In this document: positions 47,701 through 55,702 of the stretch, one piece after another | Position numbering within the stretch: the first letter of the stretch is position 1 | Layout: each line of letters begins with the position of its first letter | NCBI GenBank assembly: GCA_021234155.1 | Contig: JAJEKV010000049.1 | Location: forward strand, 4,523,001 to 4,587,000 | Length of the DNA stretch: 64,000 nucleotides | Origin: Isoetes taiwanensis | Lineage: Eukaryota; Streptophyta; Lycopodiopsida; Isoetales; Isoetaceae | Reading direction: 5' to 3' | Notes under the pieces: model-generated | Databases searched by the model: none | Told to the model about the DNA's origin: nothing | Seen by the model: only the letters and a program-made list of their open reading frames with translations | Made by a program: the position numbers and the translations under genes

Positions 47701-48196
47701 TGATATATAATTGTCATAAGCATTAACACTTGTATTATCATTATCAAAATTATAAATAAGTATTGATAGTAAGAGTGATGCAAGTCGTGATATTATCCAT
47801 GATGCTATTATCGACATATATAGTATCATATGCTAGCACTAATGTAGTATTATCAATATGTGATACTATAGATGAAGCTATGGGTGATATGTAACTGGCA
47901 TAAGCTATAACACTTAAATATTGTCATTAACACAATTGGACTAAAAAATGGTGGTAAAGATGATGCAATATGTGATATTATTCATGACGAGTCATTAATA
48001 CTACTGATATAATTGTTGACCAAATTTATGACGATGCTAATGATGGTATAGATGATATAGTCTTGTCATTGGTAGTGGCACTGTACCTTGAATATCATTA
48101 TTTATATCACTTGGTACTTTTTGAAATTTTAAGTGATATTAAAGTGATGAAAAATGGCTATCCTCTTGTAGTGTATCGGCCTAGTTCCTTGTTGCT
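44701..48196. other. No gene seen; AT-rich with a second TGATA-word region at 47640-48070
   Basis: Several short frames exist but none shows a domain or splice context I can support. The 45.8-47.0 kb part is less AT-rich and may be an old retroelement too decayed to name. Confidence 0.4.
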
Positions 48197-48550
48197 ATGG
48201 GGAGAAAGAAAGGTGACCTCAATCTTGCTACTAGAAAGAAGATTGAGGATGAGAAAAGACAAAATGCTAAACGCAAGAAAGTGTTCGATTTCCATGTTCC
48301 TGTGTGCTCTGCAAAAAATAAGGCAGATCTGGCTACAATAACTCCTGCTGCCAATGCTCTGGAGAATTTGGGGGTTCCTGATGGTAGCAAGGATGCTGAT
48401 GCAACTCTCCATGACAACATCATTATCCCTTATGCTGAGGTAGAAATTATTGATTACAGGAGCATCCTGGCTCCAAGCAGTACTCCTACCATGGAGACCA
48501 GCAATCATAAGGCAAATCTGGAGGCTTCTGGTCCCACTCAACCATCTCAG
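48197..48550 (+). CDS. Putative first exon, MGRKKG family (partial gene)
   Basis: From the ATG at 48197 the frame gives 118 residues and ends at a phase-0 donor (TCTCAG|GTAACA). The N-terminus, MGRKKGDLNLATRKKIEDEK then RQNAKRKKVFDFHVP, is very basic and clearly matches the exon at 63779-63456 on the other strand (MGRKKGGLNKATVLKLQMEK, then KSLFDYH). In both, the rest is polar and poorly conserved and the exon ends in Gln at a phase-0 donor. The Lys/Arg-rich start suggests a nuclear or nucleic-acid-binding protein, but that is inference. No downstream exons are found before the repeats at 48.9 kb, so this copy is probably truncated. Confidence 0.55.
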
Positions 48551-48886
48551 GTAACATGATCTTTTGGTCTTTGCACTGATATGTTCTTGTTTAAAAACTG
48601 TGGAGCGTCTCGCACATGAAGGCTTTCTTCAAAAATCTGTGGAACATCTACTTGTCCAATGTTTTTCTACATTTTAAACAAGTTTTGATTTAATTTGTTT
48701 TTGATTAACTTTCTGCCCTTATGATAATGAAAAAGGTTGTTACCATTTTTTACTACATGATTATGATTATGGTACCAATTCAATGCTTAGATATGCACAC
48801 CAATATTGTCTAAGACTGCTAATTGAAGACTAAATTCTCAATTGAGTTTTTGGTTTTAATGTCTTGACTTGTCTCGACAAAGGTTT

Positions 48887-48952
48887 TTTATTTTTTTATT
48901 TTTTTATTTTTTTATTTTTTTATTTTTTTTATTTTTTTATTTTTTTATTTTC
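48887..48952 (+). repeat. T-rich microsatellite, (TTTTTTAT)n-like
   Basis: About eight units of six to eight Ts plus A in a row, ending at TTTTCGC. Confidence 0.9.
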
Positions 48953-49019
48953 GCTTAAGCGAAACCTCTGTTTCGCTTACGCGAAAAACGTTTCACGTAA
49001 GCGAAACTGAGGTTTCGCT
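48953..49019. repeat. Palindromic GCGTAAGCGAAAC/GTTTCGCTTACGC cluster
   Basis: GCTTAAGCGAAACC, GTTTCGCTTACGCG, CGTAAGCGAAACTG and GGTTTCGCTTACGC follow one another, so both orientations alternate and several hairpins can form. Related words are scattered over 9901-10210. Confidence 0.85.
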
Positions 49020-49206
49020 TACGCAAAAAAAAAAATTCTGGCCGGCGAGGGAAAAATACGGGAAATACATTTTTTTTCCTAAAAGTACGTATTTTTGGAC
49101 TTTATACGTACAGGAAAATAATTCTGTACGTACAGAACCTATCCCTGAGTGGAACTTGCAGGGAAACCTTGCTTGCAAAATAATTCCCCATCTTCTTGAA
49201 TGCCCT
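49020..49206 (-). repeat. Right arm of the dispersed inverted repeat (partner 9698-9900)
   Basis: Reverse complement of 9698-9900 with few differences, including TTCTGTACGTACAGAA at 49121-49136. Confidence 0.85.
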
Positions 49207-49299
49207 AGGTGGGGATTTTTTGCCGATCTATCGACCTATTTTGCAAAATACAGAAATAATTTGCAATATATCTATAACCATCATTGTTCCTCATTAAAT

Positions 49300-49427
49300 C
49301 CCATCGATCCGAGCCATCGGATCGCCATTCTGGGAAAGGACGAGCCCCTATATTAGGCTAGTTCCATTCGCAGACCGGTTATCGGCGTCTTCTCACAGCA
49401 GCATTTTCTTCGTTCTCGTGGCTTCCC
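49300..49427 (+). repeat. Repeat A1
   Basis: It starts CCCATCGATCCG, then GCCA-looped hairpin GATCCGAGCCATCGGATC, then ATTCTGGGAAAGGAC, an inverted match to the B end (GTCCTTTCCCAGAAT). The shared block runs to GTGGCTTCCC. Confidence 0.9.
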
Positions 49428-50064
49428 ATGGCTCTTCGATCGATGGATTTCTTCTGGAGCTTCTCCTTCGGCTCATGTCTCCACGTCCTCGCTACCGGCA
49501 TCTTCTTCGCAAGTTGTCTTACCATTCTTTGGAAGGTACGCCTTCGTCTTCTCTTGTTGATTATGCCTGGAATTCTGGATCGGTGCTAGCGTAGATCTTG
49601 TTTTTCTATTTGGCTTTCGCTTGCAGTGGGTGCTTGCATGAGGAGTTGCTATGATTCTTATGGATTTCGTGATTCTATTGTTTTCGGGTTTCGCATGTTG
49701 GATCGCCATTTCGTCTTGCAGCTTTTGTGTTAGTTTGTTGTTTTCTCCTTAGTGCAGCGTTCGCATGTTGAATTTCCCATGCATTTTCTTGGTTTCTTTG
49801 TCTCTTGTTGGAGGTTTTCTGTGGAGTCGGGCCTCTGTTGCTGGCTTTTGGTTCAGGAATTGCTGGACTCTTGGGCCATTTATCATTTTTCCGTTTGCTC
49901 TCTCGCCCATTTTGCATCATAGACGGCGATAGGTTTTCGTCAAGGAGCCCTTCGGTTTTGGCACAGGCATCCGCTTCCGGCCATCCTAGCTTGGAAATTG
50001 ATATCTATGCTTGGGCATGGAGCCCGATCCCAGCCCTGGTGGTATGCCTTCGCTCCCCTGTTCG

Positions 50065-50230
50065 CCCCATCCCAGCCACATTCCTCTGTTTGCCCGATCC
50101 CGGCCATGCTCCTCTTGGTGGGTAGCTCCCTGCTCCATCCTTGTCTGCCCCATCCTAGCCACGCTCCTCTGTTTGCCCGATCCCAGCCACGCTCCTCTTG
50201 GTTGGTTCGCTCCCTGCTCCATCTTTGTCT
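50065..50230 (+). repeat. Tandem duplication, unit about 83 bp
   Basis: CCCCATCC at 50065 and 50148 starts two similar units containing CTGTTTGCCCGATCCC and CTCCTCTTGGT. It lies in the long leader of the recombinase element. Confidence 0.8.
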
Positions 50231-51359
50231 CTGGGTTCTGTGCGGCGGATTCATCCTTAGCTATGTGTTTTCTGGATTTTTTCTCTGCTGTGCACTTGGG
50301 TCTCTTATTGGCGCTCCTCCTTCCGATCTTTTCACCGTTTCTCTTCTTTCCTGATTTTGTTTTTCTGTTAGCGACTGGTTTTTTTTGGCATCATCCTTTG
50401 CTTCATCACTTCTTCTTGTGCTGGCTGGTGAATAGGGTTGGCATCGTCCTTTGCTTGCTGGCTGGTTCCGCTCCAGGGGCTCTTAGTCTATTTATGCTGT
50501 TCTTACCATGTCTTTGCTGTATTCTGCGAGGTTATCTTAGGAGCATCTATTTTCATCAGGTTTGTGGCAGCCCCTTTTTTTGCTTGTGCATGTTGTTCTG
50601 TCCATTCGCTGCTGCATGCGTTTCTAGCCCTTCAATCGGCTCCTCTGTTCCTTGGTACTCGCTGTTGCATGCTTTTCTACCCATTCGTCTGCTCCTTCTT
50701 TTCTACCCATTCGTCTGCTCCTTCGTCTCTTTTTAGTCTGTTCTGCTCGGTTTTCTTTTCTTAGTTCTTGTTCTTCATTCTTGTTGCTTCCTTTGCTGGT
50801 CTTCTTAGCCGCCATGCCGTTTCCTTGCCCCCTTTGTTCTGCTCAGATGTTTCCTCTGGGATTTTTCCCTCCCTTTTCACCTCCGGAGATGGCGATGACT
50901 TCCCACCATCTTCGTCTTGCATTTGGCGGCGTTGCATCCGGTGCTAGCAATGCTTTTCTGAGTTGTCGGGAGGACATCGTTCGTCTGCGGAATACTTTCG
51001 GACGCTTCGCCTTTTCTTTGCTTTTTAGCCCGGTTCGTCGGCGTATTCGGGCTTATCCGGAGGCTTGACCCGGCTTCGTGCTTTCGTTTTTTTCTAGGGG
51101 ATGTTATTTTGTTGTGGGGTTTTTCGTCTTTGCGTCCTATTCAGCTGAAGGAATACTTTTTCATCATGACGGAGTATCCCCCTCAGTTCCTTCCAACTTA
51201 TCCGGCTCTTTCGTTGGGGTTGCTCGCGTGAGTATCTTTGTTCCGGGGCGTCTGTCACCTCTGTCCTTGGGCACAATAGTGCGGTTTCCTTTTTTTGTTG
51301 AATAATATGCTCTCAAGCATTTGTCTTGTGTTTGTTTTTCATCTTTTTTTTGGATATTT

Positions 51360-51850
51360 AATAAGAATGTGATTTCTCTTGGGGACTTATTATGGGGTGC
51401 TCTTTATAAGTGATTTCTTCCAAAGCGTTTTTGATGGGTTCCCTCGTTATTTGTTGTTTTCTCTTGTAAGGTTATTTGTTGTTTTCTCTTGTAAGGTACT
51501 TACGGATTTATCATGAGGTGCTCTTTATAACTGATTTTTCTTCCTAAGTGTTTAATGGCTCCCTTTTTTGTTGCTTTTTCTTGTAAGGTACTTATGGATT
51601 TATAATGAGGTGCTCTTTATAAATGATTTTTCTTCCTAAGTGTTTCGTGGGTTCCCCTTTTATTTGTTATTTTTTCTGGTAAGGTACTTATGGATTATAA
51701 TGGGGTGTTCTTTATAAGTGATTTTTTCTTCTTAAGTGTTGTTCACGGGTTCCCTCTTTATTTGTTGGTTTTTCTCGTAAGGTACTTATGCATTTGTAAT
51801 GGGGTGCTCTCGTAAGGTACTTGTGGATTTATGATGGGGTTATTATGCGA
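51360..51850 (+). repeat. Tandem repeat, unit about 92-98 bp, four to five copies
   Basis: AAGGTACTTATGGATTTATA-like starts lie at 51493, 51585, 51681 and 51779, with a shortened unit at 51814 and a degenerate one before 51493. Each unit contains GGTGCTCTTTATAA and CCTAAGTGTT. It is internal to the recombinase element. Confidence 0.9.
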
Positions 51851-53038
51851 TTCGAGCTACTGTGTTTTCATCTTTAGGATTCTTTTCCTTTTTTCGTTTG
51901 GTATTGTGCTTTAGAACCTGTTGTGTTTTTACGGCTATTCTCGTTTCTGTTTTAGTGGCATTATCTCATGAGTTGTTTTTTGTCCATGTTTATCTATTTT
52001 TTTGCCTTTGTTATGGGTTTGTTCTTTTTTCTTTTTGTTATGCAAGTGGATCGTGGGTTGCTATTGTATTTGCGAGGGTTTGATGGGTTCTACCTTACAT
52101 GTGTTCTATTCTTTTATTTCTTCTCGTTTGTCATATTCTGTTGTGAGTTTGATATCTATTTCGGTTTATGCGTTATTGGCCTCATTTGATGGGTTATGCT
52201 TTGTCTTTTTGTGTTTACCCAATTTTGTATGTTGTTATGTGTTCCTTGTTTTTTTGGTATTTTGATCATTCCTGACATCTTGTTTGTCGGTTCTTGAATG
52301 CCCCGTCGCACTTTGTTTTTCGGCAATCTATGTCCGATTGCATTATCTTTTTTCTGTCTATGCATTTTTATGTTTCTATAGGTCGCTTTTTTCTCTTGGT
52401 CATATTATTTCCGTTACTTGTTACTTATGGTTTATCGTGATCGTTTTTCTTTTCGGGCTCCCTGTTGCCTTCCGCTGGGGTCTTAGCGTCGTTCACGGGC
52501 TTCGGTCCGTCGCCATTCCTTCGATTCCTCATTAGGGCGGCGTGCCTTTCTTTACGGTTATTCTTGTTTTCTAATGTTCTTCTTTTTTGGTCATTGGCGA
52601 TCGGAGTCCCCTCAAAGCACTTACGGCTCTTCTTCCGTCGCTTTCTCCGCGTAGCGGCTAGCGGCTTGGCGGTACTTCGGCGTCAACGTGAAGCTTCCCT
52701 TTCACTCGAGCCTGACTCTTCGGACCCGGGTTCCCTTTCTCCTCCTGCTTCTCCGATTTCTGTCGCATCTTCTTTCTCTTTTTGGTCCCCTCGGCCTTTC
52801 TTTGCTCAGTCCCTCTTCTCGATTGGTCCGCTTTTACGTATCTCCTACTCGGATGGCTCCTCTGTTTTCTTCTCTTCGCATGTATTTTAAAACGGCCCAT
52901 TTTGTGTCTTCAGCGCTGTTTCTCTCCTCGAGTTCACTTTCGGTTTGCTACATGAGCTTCAGGCGACAACGGGCTACACTCCGGGCTCTCCGGACTTGAT
53001 GGCCGCCGGTTGTCGGTCGGACTTCGGCTTGAGCATTT

Positions 53039-53655
53039 CCAGCGGGACACCCGGGGGGGCGGGCCGCGCGTCCTACTCCTTCTTTTGACCGCGACTCCAT
53101 GCGGCATTATTACGAGTTTGCGTCTGCCATGGACACTCGTTTTCGATGGATTCATGGCCGTCTTGCGATGTTGGGGGTTGCCATTCCAGATGATGTGCTG
53201 CAGATGGTAGAGGAAGGTAAGCGTTTGGCGGATCAGGAGATGAAATTTGTTCTTATCGCTGATCAACATGGTTATGACGTCGCCTTGCACTTTAGTGAGT
53301 CCCCTAGTCTGAATTTTTCTTCGGAGGAGTCCAAGCGCTTGCATCAGGCTAAAAATTAAGCCGGGGGAAGCGTCTATCTTCTTCTCGCCCTTCGCCGTAC
53401 CCTTCCTCTGCTTCTTTTTCTGCTTCTTCCCCTGCCACTTCTTCTACTCTTCGTTGTACTTTTTGTGGTCGCTTTCGCCACACTGCCGACAATTGTTTTC
53501 GTCGCCAGTTCTCTCATAATGCCGTTCCTCCCCTTTCCAACCCTTATTTTTCTCAAACTGTGCCTCTCAATCCTACTCCTTTGTTGGCCGTTCCTCCGCC
53601 ACCTCACAATTCGGCCCTTTCTCCGCCTGTGTTGCCTCGGCCTTGGTCTTCTTGA
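53039..53655 (+). pseudogene. gag-like protein with CCHC zinc knuckle (recombinase element)
   Basis: A frame running through 53099-53359 (MRHYYEFASAMDTRFRW and onward) is followed, after a frame change near 53360, by a Ser/Pro-rich linker and a Cys-x2-Cys-x4-His-x4-Cys knuckle (CTFCGRFRHTADNC, 53455-53496), then a Pro-rich end at about 53655. Gag proteins of retroelements package the RNA, and the knuckle binds nucleic acid. The frame may start further upstream: 52465-52890 is open and Ser/Pro-rich but in another frame. The knuckle spacing is canonical. The frame change makes this copy non-functional. Confidence 0.7.
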
Positions 53656-53665
53656 GTTGTTTTAG

Positions 53666-54700
53666 TTGTTCTGCAATATCTGTTGTATTTGGTTTTTGAT
53701 CATTAATAAAGCATTTTTGGTTTTTTATGTTGTTGTGGCAGCTACTTCTCGCTTGCTCACCCCCCAGGAGGTTCCTTTTTTCTTTGCCACTTTGCCTTTA
53801 GTTTTTTCCTCTCGTGCTCCGTCTACTCTTTTGGCTTATTTTGCTATGTTCCGCCGCTTTGTTGCTTGGTGTCGTCTACATGCTGTTCCTTCTCTTCCAG
53901 CTTCTCCTTTTGTTGTTGCGGCCTTTTTTGCTTCTCTTCATCATCCTCAGATGTCAGCCTCCTCCATTTCTTAAAACCCCGTGACCATATCCTTTTTTCA
54001 TCAACTTTTCAACCTTCCCTCCACGCCATTTTACCTTTACCCTCGTTGGCTCGTCGGTCTACAACCGATCCACGCTTCGCCCTCCTCGTACCTTTCTTCC
54101 TCTCACTGCCTCGGCATGTTCGGCTCGATTGTTCTCGCTTTGCGCATCCACGCGCTTCTTTTTCCTCTCGGCCCGTGGCTATCGTTTGTAGTTTCCTTTG
54201 CGCTTTTTGCGCATCTCGGAGCCCTTGCCCTCAATTGGCGTGATCTTTCTTTTTCCTTATCGCATGTGGATCTTCTTATTCGTCATTCAAAGCGTGACCA
54301 ACTTGCCCTCGATCATCACGATTTCTTTAGCCAGCTTGCCGCCGTTCGCATGGCACGCTTCTATCCTTGGCGCTGATTTCTACCGGTTCTTATCATCTCC
54401 TTGATCCTCCATCCGGCGGCCCCCTTTTTCGTTCATCTCCTTCTTCTTTGCGTCCTTTGTCTTATCCGACTGCTCGGGGGTGGTGGCGGGAGTGTCTTCT
54501 TGCTATCGGCTTGGATCCATCCCGCTATGGTACTCATTATTTCGTCGGTGAGGAGGGCTGCGGCTTCGGGGCGTTCCACATGATGCTGCGCGCACTCACG
54601 GTCGTTGGCGCTCCTCTTCTTCTCATTCTCGCTATGTGCTTCGCGATCCTACTCAACACTTGGAGGTTTCGCGGCGCTTGGGTTTATAGTGAAGGAAGTC
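53666..54700 (+). pseudogene. Tyrosine recombinase of the split-repeat element
   Basis: It would integrate a circular DNA intermediate by strand exchange. The N-terminal core-binding part reads RAPSTLLAYFAMFRRFVAWC and VPSLPASPFVVAAFFASLHH (53810-53950), typical of the SAM-like domain. After a frameshift the catalytic part shows NWRDLSFSLSHVDLLIRHSK and RDQ (Lys motif near 54290), and then, in broken frames, THYF and RRAAASG (His-x-x-Arg region, 54532-54575) and HGRWRSSSSHSRYVLRDPTQ (54597-54650), which carries the Trp/His position and the nucleophile Tyr at 54633-54635. The first catalytic Arg region (near 54215) is itself out of frame. At least three frame shifts are present. The family is secure; the copy is dead. 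Confidence 0.85.
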
Positions 54701-54709
54701 CTTTGGTAG

Positions 54710-54750
54710 TCGGCCGGTTTTTGTGTCTCTCGCGAGTCCTTTCCCAGAAT
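54710..54750 (+). repeat. Repeat B1 (41 bp)
   Basis: TCGGCCGG...GTCCTTTCCCAGAAT, identical by eye to B2 at 55613-55653. It ends directly at A2. Confidence 0.9.
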
Positions 54751-54873
54751 CCCATCGATCCGAGCCATCGGATCGCCATTAAGGAAAGGGCGGCTATATT
54801 AGGCTAGTTCCATTCGCAGACCGGTTATCGGCGTCTTCTCACAGCAGCATTTTCTTCGTTCTCGTGGCTTCCC
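54751..54873 (+). repeat. Repeat A2
   Basis: Second copy of A1, with the TCTGGG of the terminal inverted arm replaced by AAGG, so its match to the B end is partly lost. Confidence 0.9.
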
Positions 54874-55411
54874 TCCCTTCCCGCCCTGCTGCTGGGGCGT
54901 GTATGTCTTTTTCATTTGTATTGATATTGGTTCTTGCTCTTTTTGTTGTTTTTCACTTATGGGTGTCCTTTTTTCTTGTTGCTATTTCCTTGGCATTTTT
55001 CTGTGTTTTTCTAAAACTTGCGGTGGTCTTTATTTATTTCCACCTCGAGGGTGATGCATCTTTATAGCTTATGTTTTCCACCCGCTGGGTGATGCTTTTT
55101 CCACCTTCTCGGTGACGCGATATGCTCTTTTCCTGTCTATTTTTATGCCTTATATTTTCCGGCTTTCTTGATGCAGATTCTTTTTATGGATGGGCTTGTT
55201 TCTCTAACTCTTTACGGGTGTTCTTTTTGGAGTTTTTTGTGTATTGCAGGATTTTGCTATCTTCCACCAGCTTTTGGGGTCCTGGTGTTTTCCATTCCTC
55301 ATTCTCGTTGTTCCATGGGGTTTCGCGGTTGTTTGGGGTCGTGCTTTCGGTTTGCCTTCGCGCTCGTCTGGTTTCTCTGTTCTCTAGGCAATCCATTCGA
55401 GGTCGGTGGCG
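54874..55411. other. Unique 3' region of the recombinase element
   Basis: Pyrimidine-rich and non-coding. It contains TTCCACCCGCTGGGTGATGC (55077-55096), which also occurs in the miniature element at 10929, showing that the two share a 3' region beyond the A repeat. Confidence 0.6.
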
Positions 55412-55494
55412 ACCATTTCTCATTAGGGTTTTCCTCGAAAACCCGAAAGGGCGGGGTTTTTTATCCCGATGAGAACTTGTCGCCATTGCCCTCT
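55412..55494 (+). other. Structured element (large recombinase element)
   Basis: TGGCGAC, a 3-by-3 internal loop, and TTCTCAT pair with ATGAGAA and GTCGCCA. The core is GGGTTTTCCTCGAAAACCC, loop GAAA, GGGCGGGGTTTTTT, ATCCCG. The outer stem sequence differs from the copy at 11086-11170 but keeps pairing. Confidence 0.8.
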
Positions 55495-55523
55495 TATACT
55501 GCCTTAGCACAATTTCTTTTTTG

Positions 55524-55560
55524 GGGGTAGTCCGATATTGTTCCTATGTTCGGCTACCCC
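55524..55560 (+). other. Second hairpin with bulged T (large element)
   Basis: GGGGTAG, bulged T, CCGA, loop, TCGG, CTACCCC. Confidence 0.7.
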
Positions 55561-55612
55561 TCTCTCTCTTCTTACACATTGTATACTGCTGCTGTGATGA
55601 ATGACAAGCCTA

Positions 55613-55653
55613 TCGGCCGGTTTTTGTGTCTCTCGCGAGTCCTTTCCCAGAAT
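55613..55653 (+). repeat. Repeat B2, right end of the recombinase element
   Basis: 41-bp copy of B1, ending CCCAGAAT before the flank AGCAAAGG. Confidence 0.9.
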
Positions 55654-55702
55654 AGCAAAGGCAAATGAAATTAAACTTAGAAAAGTATTTAAAAAAAAAA
55701 AA

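Larger units (their letters stand above)
49300..55653 (+). mobile_element. Tyrosine-recombinase element with split direct repeats (A1 ... B1-A2 ... B2), 6.35 kb
   Basis: A1 (49300-49427) recurs as A2 (54751-54873), and B1 (54710-54750, 41 bp) recurs as B2 (55613-55653, 41 bp). B1 directly abuts A2. This A1-internal-B1-A2-B2 order is the split-direct-repeat layout known from Ngaro/PAT-type tyrosine-recombinase retroelements. There is no target duplication; AAT is present at the left junction and at both B ends, as expected for recombinase-mediated insertion. The interior encodes a zinc-knuckle gag-like frame (53.0-53.65 kb) and a tyrosine recombinase (53.7-54.7 kb). I find no reverse transcriptase or RNase H motif. 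49.43-52.4 kb is a pyrimidine-rich stretch with tandem repeats and no recognisable protein. Frameshifts in both frames mean this copy is dead. Confidence 0.82.

Noticed and set aside
50011-50736. Long plus-strand open frame (241 codons), Pro/Ser/Leu/Cys-rich
   Set aside because: It lies in pyrimidine-rich, tandemly duplicated leader sequence of the recombinase element; all three frames look open for composition reasons and no domain is seen.
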